Source: Lytechinus variegatus | Taxonomy: Eukaryota; Echinodermata; Echinoidea; Temnopleuroida; Toxopneustidae | Direction of reading: 5' to 3' | Length of the DNA: 64,000 bases | NCBI RefSeq assembly: GCF_018143015.1 | Contig: NC_054758.1 | Span: 8,230,501 to 8,294,500 of the forward strand | Part shown: positions 60,101 to 61,549 of the stretch, piece by piece | Layout of the letters: the number at the start of each line of letters is the position of its first letter | Position numbering within the stretch: the first letter of the stretch is position 1 | Made by a program: the position numbers and the translations under genes | The notes under the pieces: model-generated | What the model was told of the DNA's origin: nothing | Seen by the model: only the letters and a program-made list of their open reading frames with translations | Database searches by the model: none

Positions 60101-61549
60101 TCTGATGGCGATGACGTCAACACCTTTCGGGAGTACCGGGAACACTCCAAGTTTCTCCTGCATTGTCTCATCTGACAACACACATGATTACATAACCTAC
60201 ACAGAAAGAGCAGTTAGACCAAGCCTCACGACAAATGGGTACACACTGAACGTACCGGGCATAGAAGCACCTCAGACTGGTGGATTTACGCAGAACCTTC
60301 CTAATGGGGCGACGTCTGTTGGTGTTTATGAGTGTTCCAGTACATATACAATTACTGGTTCTTCAACATCAGCAGATGTGACTATACTGTCGCAATATAG
60401 TACGTATAATAAATATGAACTTAGAATAGTCTGACATAATAGGAATAAGAAAGTAAAATAGAAAATTAGCCGGAATGCTCCCCATCCCTCCTATCACAAA
60501 AAAAACTATTCCATATGCTAACCTGAAGCAGAAACAGTTTTCAAATTGTTTTTAAACGATTTACAACAGAAATCAAACCCAACGTGATTTTTAAATTCCA
60601 AATATAGCACGAATTAAAGACTTGTGGTTGATGATTGAGGTTGCGGTTTCTGCACCGAAGCCCTTTTATACCTAATACCTGAAGCGTGACTGAAAAGATG
60701 GACACAATCATCAAAATATTTCAAAGGCTATATATAGCATTTCGGATGTCAAAGTTTCAGATTTGTCATCCAACCTTCCTCCTTCCAACAATAACTCACT
60801 AGGAAAAGTTTTCTGTAACTTCAATAATTTGGTCCTTGAAAAATAAAGATTTGAAAAGTTAAAAGAACATTTCTTTCTCGTAATACAGTCAAATTTTAAA
60901 ATGTTAAATGTTTTATAGGAGTTTTTTTGACATCCTTTATTTGCAAAATGCTCAAGAGTTCCATTGTGATTGCACAGTTGTGCACATCTTGTGCCTGAGT
61001 GAACACAAAACTTTAAACAATTTTTAAAATCCCTTTTTAGCTACATATTGTTGGTTCTAGGGTGGCAAGTCACATTTGAAGATGCACTTTTTTATCGCCA
61101 GTTACTGAAGTTATTGTTGGGAGGTATATTACACATGTTTGATGCTATTTACTAATCCATATACCGTACGTAAAACACAAGAATTCACTTGATCTCTCAG
61201 ATTAAGGCCGATACCATTTGATTGTTATGTTATCAATGTTTTCTACCAATGGTCAATCGGTTTCTAGGACATTTTCAACCAAGTGACGGTCGCCTCACCA
61301 AAACAGTTTTTCCCGGTGATAACATCACGCTCTCAGTGTCTACCACTGATAGCTACGTATCAGGGACGGATGAGATCCGGTGGAGCGCCTTCTCAAATTT
61401 TGCCGAAGGATCTTTATCTCCAAGTGGAGATGGAGCTCTGACCTATACTATTCGTTCAGCATCTAAGAGCAATGCAGAAATCTACGGAACATTCCAAAAC
61501 AGTATGGAGGATAATCGTCTATATAGTTTTATTAGAGTCATAGTTACTG
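3955..61549 (+). CDS. Partial gene: three CTLDs followed by two Ig-like domains
   Basis: Eleven exons on one strand join in frame: 3955-4109, 7132-7244, 9805-9929, 11069-11205, 11988-12103, 12913-13064, 13873-14021, 52160-52278, 55247-55383, 60088-60399 and 61268-61549. Each CTLD uses three exons with the same phase pattern (1 in, 0, 2, 1 out) and the Ig-like exons are symmetric phase 1, so all exon lengths and phases agree. CTLDs usually bind carbohydrate or protein ligands outside the cell; Ig-like modules add adhesion or recognition surface. The product is therefore probably a secreted or membrane recognition protein. No signal peptide, transmembrane segment, start or stop codon is visible, so the gene extends beyond the exons seen at both ends. 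The combination resembles expanded echinoderm immune-type lectin genes, but I cannot name an orthologue. Linking the domains into one transcript is an inference from phase and order. Confidence 0.75.
4183..4789. mobile_element. Foldback MITE, TTAA type, right end eroded
   Basis: It starts after TTAA (4179-4182) with AAGACAAGTCC. Segments CATCAAAATCGG (near 4268) and CCGATTTTGATG (near 4710) are inverted partners, as are the adjoining AAGAAAGTT-type stretches. The outer right end is missing or diverged. The same type of element, left half only, lies at 56036-56400. I recall this type as abundant in sea urchins. Confidence 0.6.
5179..6459. repeat. Large foldback sequence
   Basis: Arms 5271-5370 and 5741-5842 are inverted copies with many mismatches (for example AAACTTATCAAAC with GTTTGATAAGTTT). 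An outer pair, 5179-5204 with 6433-6459, shares TGAAGAGATGGAC in inverted form. The 370-bp core between the inner arms shows no coding potential. It may be a decayed transposon; the boundaries are approximate. Confidence 0.55.
6470..7131. other. Intron sequence, no element identified
   Basis: AT-rich sequence with a poly-A run near 6788. The stretch 6890-7060 is less AT-rich and looks like a transposon-derived fragment, but I could not find its partner. The last bases form the polypyrimidine tract and CAG acceptor of CTLD1 exon 2. Confidence 0.4.
7132..7244 (+). CDS. CTLD1 exon 2
   Basis: Acceptor TTTTCAG, donor GG|GTAAGT, phase 0 to 2. It encodes the central strand region with the conserved FYWIGLSD and GGYTWVN motifs, equivalent to the WIGL core and the W before the long loop in other CTLDs. 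Confidence 0.85.
7612..7692. repeat. 80-bp imperfect hairpin
   Basis: TCGTGCCCCTACGTA at 7612-7626 pairs with its complement ending at 7692, and AACGTATACA (7635-7644) pairs with TGTATACGTT (7655-7664). The loop is about 10 nt. It could be a very small MITE or a cruciform-forming site within CTLD1 intron 2. A GGT trinucleotide run lies just upstream. Confidence 0.6.
8449..8515 (-). repeat. Degenerate tRNA-like sequence (SINE head or tRNA pseudogene)
   Basis: Read on the minus strand it has a GTAGCTCAATGGGTA A-box-like segment and a perfect GGGTTCGAACCC B-box, with an anticodon-loop-like CTTGCAT (Ala-type TGC). A T-run (Pol III terminator-like) follows at once. The acceptor ends do not pair and the anticodon stem is poor, so it is not a functional tRNA gene. 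Confidence 0.6.
9117..9400. repeat. Repeat with alternating CG tracts
   Basis: Three short alternating purine-pyrimidine tracts (GCGCGCGCGCGTGC near 9118, a longer one near 9265-9300, and ACGCGCGCGTACGCGCAC near 9380) lie in otherwise AT-rich sequence, with repeated ATGACGTCAT-type motifs near 8905-8960 and 9536-9546. It is probably part of a diverged interspersed repeat spanning roughly 8520-9700. Confidence 0.45.
9805..9929 (+). CDS. CTLD1 exon 3
   Basis: Acceptor ACACAG, donor CAG|GTGATC, phase 2 to 1. It encodes the last third of the domain with cysteines in GGCVRL, GSDC and HICQR. The calcium/sugar positions are not canonical: there is no EPN or QPD, and GQWEGSDC stands where a WND would be. 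This domain probably does not bind sugar through calcium. Confidence 0.85.
9930..11068. other. Intron between CTLD1 and CTLD2
   Basis: No exon found. It contains G and C homopolymer MITE-like debris at about 9975-10110. At 10434-10700 there is a segment that, read on the minus strand, ends in ATGAAAATGAAATGAAATC-like repeats and resembles the 3' end of a LINE. I did not find coding sequence with it. Confidence 0.4.
11069..11205 (+). CDS. CTLD2 exon 1
   Basis: Acceptor TTTTGCAG, donor AAT|GTAAGT, phase 1 to 0. It encodes [13 protein letters not shown], then [16 protein letters not shown], with both N-terminal CTLD cysteines and the Gly-Gly-x-Leu motif. Confidence 0.88.
11206..11987. other. 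CTLD2 intron 1
   Basis: AT-rich with an AAT run near 11426-11441. At 11891-11946 a 28-bp unit containing ACAATTTAGACCAATATG is present twice in tandem. Nothing else was recognised. Confidence 0.5.
11988..12103 (+). CDS. CTLD2 exon 2
   Basis: Acceptor TTTCTCAG, donor AA|GTGAGT, phase 0 to 2. It encodes CYWIGLSR and FSWNDG, the WIGL core and the W-x-D-G turn ahead of the ligand loop. Confidence 0.88.
12140..12275. mobile_element. Fragment of the mariner-like family seen at 2649-3634
   Basis: The inverse complement of this stretch starts CAGTGCGTATCAAAAAG and contains TCCACATTTTAGCATTGG, both present in the same order at the left end of the 2649-3634 element. TA follows the end. Only one end is visible, so the copy is truncated. 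Confidence 0.6.
12913..13064 (+). CDS. CTLD2 exon 3
   Basis: Acceptor ATACTTAG, donor AAA|GTAAAT, phase 2 to 1. It encodes WAPGEPLSS, where the usual EPN reads EPL, then [12 protein letters not shown], where WND reads WDS, and the closing LPYICERP. The fold is complete but two sugar-contact positions are altered, so calcium-dependent sugar binding is doubtful. Confidence 0.88.
13325..13612 (-). mobile_element. tRNA-derived SINE, near full length
   Basis: On the minus strand it starts with GGCCCTGTGGTCTTGTGG (A-box region) and contains GGTTCGATTCC (B-box), followed by CAGCCATGACG and a body with CGCTATATAAATCC and a TAT/TTA-like tail. The head looks Glu-tRNA-like. It shares its body with the copies at 1738 and 59935. 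Confidence 0.75.
13873..14021 (+). CDS. CTLD3 exon 1
   Basis: Acceptor TTACGCAG, donor TAT|GTAAGT, phase 1 to 0. It encodes [16 protein letters not shown], then [15 protein letters not shown], with the conserved helix cysteine and Gly-Gly-x-Leu. Its partner exons are 38 kb away, past the CACTA insertion. Confidence 0.82.
14350..14461. repeat. Foldback repeat
   Basis: Outer arms CCAAATAATGAAC (14350) and GTTCATTATTTAG (ending 14461), and inner arms GCCAATGGATATACCGCA (14377) and TGCGGTATATTCATTTGGC (ending 14433), are inverted partners. The loop carries GGTCC/GGACC. It is MITE-like; no target duplication is visible. Confidence 0.55.
14660..14940. mobile_element. Two SINE 3' parts in inverted arrangement
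   Basis: Segments TAGCGCTTAATACTTAC (near 14797) and GTAAGTATTAAGCGCTA (near 14917) are inverted partners, as are GCCAGGGTAATTATG and CATAATTACCCTGGC. The leading GGTAAATGGGTACCC resembles the SINE body seen at 1738. It is best read as head-to-head SINE-derived sequence forming a foldback. Confidence 0.5.
15060..15970 (-). mobile_element. LINE remnant, 3' piece (split by the CACTA element)
   Basis: The minus strand encodes reverse transcriptase motifs [14 protein letters not shown], then [43 protein letters not shown] and [15 protein letters not shown], which is the palm-to-C-terminal order of a LINE ORF2 (Jockey/CR1-like type). The catalytic YADD is YADY and frameshifts separate the pieces, so this copy is dead. 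It continues at 49754, beyond the CACTA element. Confidence 0.8.
15984..16165. promoter_or_regulatory. Left subterminal repeat cluster of the CACTA element
   Basis: About eight copies of GGTGT(T/C/A)A in both orientations lie in the first 200 bp, including GGTGTTAAAC twice. In plant En/Spm the TnpA protein binds such subterminal motifs; here binding by the accessory or transposase protein is inferred from position only. Confidence 0.65.
16280..16376 (+). CDS. Accessory gene exon 1
   Basis: The ATG follows a CpG-richer leader with ATCGCGATCGCG, 309 bp from the element end. It encodes MIVRVVKRH, then KKIVIFDGD. Donor G|GTAAGT, phase 1. The upstream 100 bp contain CCAATTGG near 16195, a possible promoter element. 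Confidence 0.75.
16280..30324 (+). CDS. CACTA accessory protein gene, nine exons, 589 residues
   Basis: Exons: 16280-16376, 18857-19015, 20407-20639, 20967-21103, 23144-23237, 25088-25432, 26260-26506, 29131-29258 and 29995-30324. Together they give 1770 nt with every phase matching and a single terminal TAG. Domains by position: residues 1-85 look like a PB1/ubiquitin-like beta-grasp fold; 86-163 is a Ser/Ala/Pro linker; about 164-260 is a helical region with [16 protein letters not shown] and [10 protein letters not shown]; a basic, possible nuclear-localisation stretch follows (about 255-280); 405-430 is acidic; the C-terminus has SFDxLF-like [14 protein letters not shown] and [11 protein letters not shown] recall this C-terminus from large uncharacterised families in fish genomes (often labelled SAMD3-like). 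The role is probably TnpA-like, binding the subterminal repeats, but that is inference from its place in the element. The transposase ORF begins 42 bp after its stop. Confidence 0.8.
17135..17655. mobile_element. MITE with CCTAAAGCT inverted ends
   Basis: The left end GGGGGGACCTAAAGCTACGC and the right end GCTTTAGGACCCCC are inverted copies. A second internal copy (GTCCTAAAGCTACGCAC near 17350) and its inverse near 17620 repeat the motif. It lies in accessory intron 1. Target duplication not clear. Confidence 0.55.
17656..18856. other. Accessory intron 1, remaining sequence
   Basis: It contains clusters of TCTAGATC/CTAGACT motifs (about 17730-17860, and upstream at 16890-16960) and MITE-like G/C debris at 18340-18380 and 18550. 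No exon was recognised. Confidence 0.4.
18857..19015 (+). CDS. Accessory gene exon 2
   Basis: Acceptor TTTCTTGCAG, donor G|GTAAGT, phase 1 to 1. It encodes [20 protein letters not shown] and [15 protein letters not shown], the second half of the PB1/ubiquitin-like segment. Confidence 0.78.
19569..20088. mobile_element. hAT-type MITE with 8-bp target duplication
   Basis: The ends CAGTGGCGGCACCAGG and CTTGGTGCCGCCACTG are inverted copies. The direct repeat GTGTTGCC flanks the element exactly (19561-19568, 20089-20096), the hAT signature. The interior has poly-G runs and three GAGCGAAGCGAGCGAGCC-like motifs. It sits in accessory intron 2. Confidence 0.85.
20407..20639 (+). CDS. Accessory gene exon 3
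   Basis: Acceptor CCCTTTCAG, donor ACG|GTATAT, phase 1 to 0. It encodes a low-complexity Ser/Ala/Pro linker with three related units ([37 protein letters not shown]). It is probably a flexible spacer between the N-terminal domain and the helical region. Confidence 0.72.
20967..21103 (+). CDS. Accessory gene exon 4
   Basis: Acceptor TTTCTTTCAG, donor GG|GTAAGT, phase 0 to 2. It encodes [19 protein letters not shown] and [18 protein letters not shown], predicted helical, at the start of the conserved central region. Confidence 0.8.
21178..22078. repeat. Possible MITE in accessory intron 4
   Basis: GGGTCCAGATATCGCGCA near 21179 and, inverted, ACCCTAGATATCGCACA near 22070 are candidate inverted ends. 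The interior is unusually rich in TGCGCGC-type motifs. The arms are short and imperfect. Confidence 0.35.
22268..22560. repeat. Repeat with TAGTCCCGGACTA palindromes
   Basis: Four copies of the palindrome TAGTCC(C/T)GGACTA occur at about 22269, 22367, 22426 and 22493, interleaved with TGCTAACCCACC and AGGTGTGAA motifs in a loose period of 60-100 bp. It looks like an internally repetitive transposon fragment. Confidence 0.5.
23144..23237 (+). CDS. Accessory gene exon 5
   Basis: Acceptor GGTAAACAG, donor CAT|GTAAGT, phase 2 to 0. It encodes [20 protein letters not shown] and [10 protein letters not shown], the most family-typical part of the central region. Confidence 0.8.
23470..25087. other. 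Accessory intron 5
   Basis: It holds an ATT/ATC run at about 23505-23537 followed by TATACCCCTGCCAAAC...GTTTGAAGGGGGTATA inverted sequence (a short MITE-like motif). The rest, to 25087, is AT-rich without a recognised feature. Confidence 0.4.
25088..25432 (+). CDS. Accessory gene exon 6
   Basis: Acceptor TATTTGTAG, donor TTG|GTAAGT, phase 0 to 0. It encodes [19 protein letters not shown], then a basic segment with RTSKRS and CKRATQ (possible nuclear import signal), then [20 protein letters not shown] and [14 protein letters not shown]. Confidence 0.82.
26260..26506 (+). CDS. Accessory gene exon 7
   Basis: Acceptor CCACTGCAG, donor G|GTACAT, phase 0 to 1. It encodes [20 protein letters not shown] and an acidic tract [18 protein letters not shown]. 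Confidence 0.78.
26906..27950. repeat. Tandem array, about 150-bp period, with inverted ends
   Basis: It starts TGCCTCCGCC and ends with the inverse GGCGGAGGCA near 27901. Between them, CGTTCTCGCGATAA-type motifs recur at about 26973, 27123, 27273, 27424, 27574 and 27719. Most units contain AAGGTCAAAGGTCA, a direct repeat of AGGTCA. The open frames on the minus strand here are products of the repeat. Confidence 0.75.
28008..28640. repeat. Related tandem repeat, about 300-bp period
   Basis: It opens with ATGCCTCTGCCCCAAAGGG and AGAGGCATTATG, as the array at 26906 does, and holds two units starting TCCGTACRCCCTACC near 28069 and 28378. It also contains AGGTCAAAGGTCA-like motifs. It is a sister of the preceding array. 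Confidence 0.65.
29131..29258 (+). CDS. Accessory gene exon 8
   Basis: The acceptor CAGACAG at 29130 gives the frame that joins both neighbours (phase 1 to 0); an acceptor 4 bp upstream would break it. Donor AAG|GTATGT. It encodes [18 protein letters not shown] and [15 protein letters not shown]. Confidence 0.7.
29995..30324 (+). CDS. Accessory gene exon 9 (terminal)
   Basis: Acceptor TTCTTTCAG, phase 0, ending in TAG. It encodes [48 protein letters not shown] and [15 protein letters not shown]. This is the part I recognise best from uncharacterised vertebrate proteins. Confidence 0.85.
   Translation, partial: SGASLEHFLESRKNKQMQPYLLARGMSQERIDQFFVIVDHLAIPCSDISPISAFDTLFKTHYVFGLHYARPLHNFWTFIQTTIYNIDPKTTNESPRVRELRSKLSNFGK
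30367..32853 (+). CDS. CACTA/EnSpm-type transposase, 828 residues
   Basis: A single open frame from ATG to TAA. Residues 1-65 hold two C2H2-like zinc fingers (CINC...[10 protein letters not shown] and CGQGAC...HLKKFH), a likely DNA-binding head. An acidic linker follows (about 75-115). The core has [20 protein letters not shown] (Asp298/299), SADNLG (Asp388) with a CRLC zinc knuckle at 408-411, DIMHDILEG (473-481), [10 protein letters not shown] and [12 protein letters not shown]. This order matches the tnp2-like RNase H-fold transposases of CACTA elements, although I cannot assign each catalytic acid with certainty. It would cut at the CACTG ends in the nucleus. It lies 42 bp after the accessory gene; in En/Spm two proteins come from one alternatively spliced transcript, and the same may hold here. 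Confidence 0.88.
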   Translation: MLRCINCKTRSQFPSIHHLFRHLRYIHGIADHNGKTIICGQGACARTFNTFSGFRKHLKKFHQENENGNDQGVDLANEEDESFDVNDTSIEEGFVDNIDQDDNDNNDEVFDILSQEDIEQHAFTFIANLSSRPTISGACMNEIVNSASDIIEGVVKSASAAVKSAFSHHGQPESLVLAEIQEHLTTLKHPFENLNTEYKREKTFSRMGMVKPCEIDLGVPRLENQHNQAVPIEDKFVYIDINKTLEKLVQHPEILSYVKRDHISNDGVLRDFCDGQLYRETDLFKEDPNALQLHFFYDDFQTVNPLGSKTVHKLGAFYFVLKNLPPKFNSSLRNINLVALCYAQDTKTYGYDEILQHFVADINKLATEGISLPDGERKKGTLTQFSADNLGANSLFGFVESFSAAFYCRLCLISKDDAQNIFQDPDTLLRTKDDYNLHVQQAEAAGQHVYGIKNSSVLNDCKFFHILSNFSLDIMHDILEGVAQYEMKLVLQYFIFECRPPVLSLGELNKHLESHDYGVTETKNKPSPVKLDSQGNALGQKAMQAWTLIRHLPFIIGSKVGANDAKWELLLKLLDCMDIIFSPQLTPGLIAELSILIAEHHAYFKEVFPERRLLPKHHFMVHYPRCLRMIGPLVHVWGMRYEAKHEYFGRVADCVRNYKNICISLAKRHQSMHAYNLIAKAPLEAREIGPGREVEVITLTEDCIHLVMEKLQVNDFSTRLYEAKWIKLCGTLYQPSLYVCHDIDELPVFGNIIHILVYESQVYFVLHVCETSYYNKHYHAYVTTSKSPDSYVVVTKSELVDYQPLDIITDVSEHSQNRYISPRHVLFK
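32854..33422. other. Downstream of the transposase, no gene
   Basis: AT-rich, with short repeated CTGAATTAATT-type sequence at 33110-33150. A poly-A signal is not obvious. Nothing else was recognised. Confidence 0.4.
33423..33481. repeat. Perfect 23-bp inverted repeat hairpin
   Basis: Arms 33423-33445 and 33459-33481 are exact inverse copies (left arm begins GGGTGACAAAGTCTTGCAG) around a 13-nt loop. The right arm is the start of the open frame that follows, so the left arm looks like a templated inverted copy of it. Confidence 0.85.
33482..33684 (+). other. Unidentified coding-like fragment
   Basis: An open frame here reads [32 protein letters not shown] and [13 protein letters not shown], a composition that looks like real protein, ending in a stop. 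I do not recognise the family. It could be a lost exon of the CACTA element or a captured host exon; it has no clear splice sites. Confidence 0.4.
33887..34398. repeat. Copy 1 of a duplicated CACTA segment (left of the LINE)
   Basis: It is matched by 47126-48355 after two MITEs are subtracted there, at about 8 percent divergence in the clearest 165 bp. It contains short sub-repeats with AAGCTGGTGTTGTACACTATA (34335-34398) and TTTCAGAATTGATGG. The LINE begins directly at its right edge. Confidence 0.7.
34399..34871 (+). pseudogene. Partial LINE ORF1, 3' half
   Basis: The frame starts mid-protein ([15 protein letters not shown]) and runs to the same TAG as the full ORF1 1322 bp downstream, with only a handful of residue differences (for example INAHRLP for INTNRLP). 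The offset of exactly 1322 bp is constant from start to stop, so the two are a tandem duplication. It lacks the coiled-coil half. Confidence 0.85.
35354..36193 (+). CDS. LINE ORF1 protein, 279 residues
   Basis: I start at the ATG in GGAGCCATGG, a strong Kozak context; the open frame extends upstream but has no other ATG. Residues 1-25 are Pro/Thr-rich. About 25-110 is predicted coiled coil ([20 protein letters not shown], then [20 protein letters not shown]). About 115-200 is an RRM-like domain ([17 protein letters not shown], then [20 protein letters not shown]). The C-terminal domain has [16 protein letters not shown]. This is the L1-type ORF1p plan: a trimeric RNA-binding chaperone of the retrotransposition particle. 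It is complete and open. Confidence 0.82.
   Translation: MAAHQADPPTSTPASDPYTPKDPKDDYLLLEMRKMFTDFQRDFDIKLDHVISDLNAVKSDIRMVNSAVHDFEISSADTSARISTVEADKLPGIERFIAKVGADFDDKLLNLEIHHKKKLLFYGIPKQTNEDIYKTTSFALDKLLEIPVEEADQIQIINTNRLPTKRTHNGASGTPAPEAPDPIIVCFVKMYDRDRILRAFEQPRQPRATDGNRRDGDRVTVRTDLPPSMKRERGHLASVTYNIRRTKQLKTRIRIQGTKVLLQTKNPNAPSSQWSTWTE
36400..39800 (+). repeat. Tandem array A between LINE ORFs, about 1-kb units
   Basis: TTCATTATGAATTGAAACTT recurs near 36405, 37460 and 38420, and the GGATCCTA-TTGTTTGACCC block near 36540, 37585, 38560 and 39505, giving about 3.5 units of 0.95-1.05 kb. Each unit is itself two diverged halves, both with AATACAACTGCATTT and GAAAGCCA-AGTAGGTTA motifs. This is a higher-order repeat. 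No frame is conserved. Confidence 0.75.
40300..43000 (+). repeat. Tandem array B between LINE ORFs, about 520-bp units
   Basis: AATAATTACTGAGAATTTGG with TTGGTATTCCTGATTG recurs near 40700, 41223, 41751, 42391 and 42904. Units also share TCATGCC-CGCATGCCA and TTAATGCCATGCTTGACTT. Spacing is 523, 528, 640 and 513 bp; the long unit holds a 112-bp MITE. Confidence 0.78.
42238..42349. mobile_element. 112-bp MITE inside array B
   Basis: The ends CCATGGTCCCATCCACG and its inverse (one mismatch) bracket a C homopolymer. Neighbouring array units lack it, so it is an insertion and explains the long repeat unit. Confidence 0.75.
43391..44514 (+). CDS. LINE ORF2, N-terminal endonuclease part
   Basis: The frame is open from 43391; the first in-frame ATG is near 43489 (MNPSFYDNF), so the true start is uncertain. 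It encodes an apurinic-type endonuclease: [23 protein letters not shown] (catalytic Glu), [26 protein letters not shown] and [10 protein letters not shown] with the terminal His. This enzyme nicks target DNA to prime reverse transcription. The frame ends at ACCCTTAAAAAAAG, where the next frame takes over without loss of alignment, so a single frameshift at an A7 run separates it from the reverse transcriptase part. Confidence 0.85.
44622..46520 (+). CDS. LINE ORF2, reverse transcriptase part
   Basis: The coding frame in fact runs from about 44510 ([17 protein letters not shown]) and the listed start is its first ATG. Motifs from the ATG: ANYRP-like [37 protein letters not shown] with Asp267, [32 protein letters not shown] with the catalytic FADD at 354-357, and [13 protein letters not shown]. 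The C-terminal region ends [15 protein letters not shown]. It copies the LINE RNA at the nicked target. The domain has no internal stop and the catalytic pair is intact, so the copy looks young. Jockey/CR1/L2-like by motif wording. Confidence 0.9.
   Translation: MKGTEQSKIKYTSYKNTLTKILRIEKKNYFARQLALYKHDMQNTWKVLKQTMNLSNNKSSISKIRFNNVIVDDGDDLSNIFNNHFSSIGVNLAKDIPPATKSFSDFLGPPNPNSIFFAPTYNQEVIDIVSGLKIKKSPGFDEINNFILKSVIDSIVSPLVHIFNLSLENGTVPNQMKIAKVIPLFKKGDKLDVGNYRPISLLSTFSKILERIVYVRTEKFLSMHNILSDVQFGFRDKHNTTHALMNFVNKVVNALDKSSHLVGIFLDYSKAFDTINHEILLKKISHYGVRGKALEWFRSYLLNRQQYVFVKDHYSNLKYVNCGVPQGSLMGPLLFTIYINDFCRSSKILSLILFADDSTLFFSHQNPQTLVDVINSELNNVTEWIRANRLSLNLNKTKYMLFSNSIDKLPMNIIFDNTPLEMVPYTKFLGITVDSKLSWKNHIENISKIISRNIGIINRLKFCIPSTSLIMLYSSLILPYLNYGILIWGDTHQYLLDKLLLLQKKALRIIHSTCFRSHTDPLFLESKLLKVKDLYLLQLGHFMYSYNNNALPHIFDAMFPKNQFYHNYPTRHSDELHIPLYRTLLAKNTFLFNGPKFWNSLANNVKDSVSLNSFKRKLKRILLNSYNSSQRN
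46911..46957 (+). promoter_or_regulatory. Hairpin in the LINE 3' UTR
   Basis: AGGGGGATCCAC at 46911-46922 pairs perfectly with GTGGATCCCCCT at 46946-46957 around a 23-nt loop. It lies about 170 bp before the tail. LINE 3' structures of this sort can be recognised by the reverse transcriptase; that role is inferred here. Confidence 0.7.
47333..48158. mobile_element. Palindromic mariner-type MITE, 826 bp, TA duplication
   Basis: The ends CAGGGTGGCCCAGAAAGAAC and its inverse are flanked by TA on both sides. The homologous uninterrupted site at about 34128 reads CTTCTATATACCCC, just what is left when the element and one TA are removed. The element is a foldback over nearly its full length; the inner arms meet near 47740. 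No transposase frame. Confidence 0.88.
48363..48769. mobile_element. MITE with AAGCCAGTTCG ends, 407 bp
   Basis: The left end AAGCCAGTTCGCAGTTA and the inverse of the right end AAGCCAGTTCGTAGTTAG match, flanked by AT on both sides. The paralogous site near 34331 (TTTTATATTCTGC) lacks it, which confirms the boundaries. It contains two AAGCAAGCTTGCC-like blocks. Confidence 0.75.
49319..49745. promoter_or_regulatory. Right subterminal repeat cluster of the CACTA element
   Basis: By hand count about 27 GGTGT/ACACC cores lie in 430 bp, mostly as GGTGTTA or TAACACC. Several form dyads such as AACACCTATAGGTGTT. The cluster is far denser than at the left end. It is the expected binding region for the element's own proteins. 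Confidence 0.75.
49754..50766 (-). mobile_element. LINE remnant, 5' piece (split by the CACTA element)
   Basis: The minus strand encodes [20 protein letters not shown], the [17 protein letters not shown] block, [14 protein letters not shown] and [15 protein letters not shown] (motif A), then runs to [12 protein letters not shown] at the junction. The next motif, GVPQGS, is at 15967 on the other side of the CACTA element. The piece has frameshifts and stops and is non-functional. It ends where a TTAA-type MITE begins. Confidence 0.82.
50771..51356. mobile_element. Foldback MITE with TTAA target duplication
   Basis: TTAA flanks both ends (50767-50770, 51357-51360). The ends GGATGGTCCGGGCTGAAA and their inverse TTTCAGCCCGGACCATCC match, and interior blocks such as ATGCCGAAAATTTCATCAAA pair with TTTTGATGGAATTTTCGGCAT. 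The TTAA target suggests piggyBac-type mobilisation. I recall this sequence as common in echinoids. Confidence 0.75.
51361..52159. other. 3' end of the large CTLD3 intron
   Basis: 51985-52096 ends in TTTTTATACGCACTG followed by TA, the end of the mariner-like family at 2649. The remainder is AT-rich and unassigned. The polypyrimidine tract and ATAG acceptor of the next exon close it. Confidence 0.45.
52160..52278 (+). CDS. CTLD3 exon 2
   Basis: Acceptor TTAATACGATAG after CTATTTCTGTTT, donor GG|GTAAGA, phase 0 to 2 as in CTLD1 and CTLD2. It encodes SFFFGLDDL, at the WIGL position, and [11 protein letters not shown], the W-x-D-G turn. An alternative acceptor (52195) would also keep phase but would shorten the domain by 12 residues. 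Confidence 0.75.
52340..52640. repeat. GTA/TAG microsatellite
   Basis: About 300 bp of imperfect then perfect GTA units. Long open frames in several registers (poly-Ser, poly-Val, poly-Tyr) are artefacts of the repeat. Confidence 0.9.
53124..53332. mobile_element. hAT-type MITE
   Basis: The left end CAGGGGCGGATTCAGCA and the more diverged right end TGGATGCTCGCCTG are flanked by TGATGGAC and CGATGGAC (7 of 8 identical). G/C runs inside are typical of this MITE class. Confidence 0.65.
53341..55246. other. CTLD3 intron 2, remainder
   Basis: It contains TCTAGATCTA-type motifs at 53455-53575 and otherwise no recognised element or exon. The minus-strand frame at 54091-54273 has no identifiable domain. 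A stretch near 55000 has [18 protein letters not shown]-like debris. Confidence 0.4.
55247..55383 (+). CDS. CTLD3 exon 3
   Basis: Acceptor AACTTTCAG, donor AAG|GTAGGC, phase 2 to 1. It encodes [18 protein letters not shown], then [10 protein letters not shown] and RFVCEK. It has NPD at the EPN/QPD position and an intact WND, so this is the only domain of the three that keeps a plausible calcium/sugar site. The three closing cysteines are present. Confidence 0.87.
55575..55965. repeat. Hairpin built of about 20-bp units
   Basis: The left half repeats CCAATTCGTCTA / CCATTTCGTCTAAT-type units about every 20 bp (55580-55755); the right half (55800-55960) carries their inverse (AGACGGAATGGC, GACGAATTGGCATTGGACGA). 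A spacer of about 60 bp joins them. It is a foldback element with internal minisatellite structure. Confidence 0.7.
56036..56400. mobile_element. Left part of a TTAA-type MITE
   Basis: It begins TTAAAGGTCAAGTCCACC and continues ACATTTCATCAAAATCAGAT, the same order as the element at 4183. An inverse partner within 350 bp is weak (AATTGGACAAATAATGAGAAAGTTATGA is in direct orientation), so the copy is truncated or rearranged. Confidence 0.5.
56948..57310. repeat. TAC and AAT/GATAAT microsatellites
   Basis: Runs of CTA/TAC at 56948-57020 and 57112-57190 (with CTG interruptions), then ATAATGATAATGATAA-type sequence to about 57310. Open frames here are repeat artefacts. Confidence 0.85.
58156..58763. 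repeat. Tandem duplication, 308-bp unit
   Basis: AATTTTAGCGGATATCTCC starts both units (58156 and 58464), and they match almost throughout, for example AACAACGGTTACAGAATATG in each. Differences are few and the poly-T lengths differ, so the duplication is recent. Confidence 0.88.
58900..59934. other. Intron sequence before the first Ig exon
   Basis: It contains short repeated TGCCATTG-CAG-TATAGTTGCCC units near 58938-58996 and a TTA/TCA microsatellite at about 59582-59740. A CAG-bounded stretch at 59788-59819 with a good donor has incompatible phase. Nothing else was recognised. Confidence 0.4.
59935..60055 (-). mobile_element. tRNA-derived SINE head
   Basis: On the minus strand, TGGAGCATCGTGGCCTAGAG (A-box region) and GGGTTTAATTCCCAGCCATGG (B-box variant) lead into the TTTCCTTCAGCAAGGAATTC body shared with the SINE at 13325. 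It is truncated after about 120 bp and abuts the Ig exon's polypyrimidine tract. Confidence 0.7.
60088..60399 (+). CDS. Ig-like domain exon 1
   Basis: Acceptor TTCTCTGCAG, donor A|GTACGT, phase 1 to 1. It encodes [28 protein letters not shown] (B-strand Cys), GFTQNLPNG and [12 protein letters not shown] (F-strand Y-x-C), then ADVTIL. This is the standard two-cysteine Ig pattern at about 104 residues. Phase 1 at entry accepts the G left by CTLD3. Confidence 0.8.
60400..61267. other. Intron between Ig-like exons
   Basis: No element or exon recognised. AT-rich; it ends in a CGGTTTCTAG acceptor. Confidence 0.5.
61268..61549 (+). CDS. Ig-like domain exon 2
   Basis: Acceptor GGTTTCTAG, donor G|GTAAGT, phase 1 to 1. 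It encodes [31 protein letters not shown] and [12 protein letters not shown]. It has the strand spacing of an Ig-like module but no B/F cysteines, so it is a divergent Ig or another beta-sandwich. The phase and position support it as the next domain of the same gene. Confidence 0.65.
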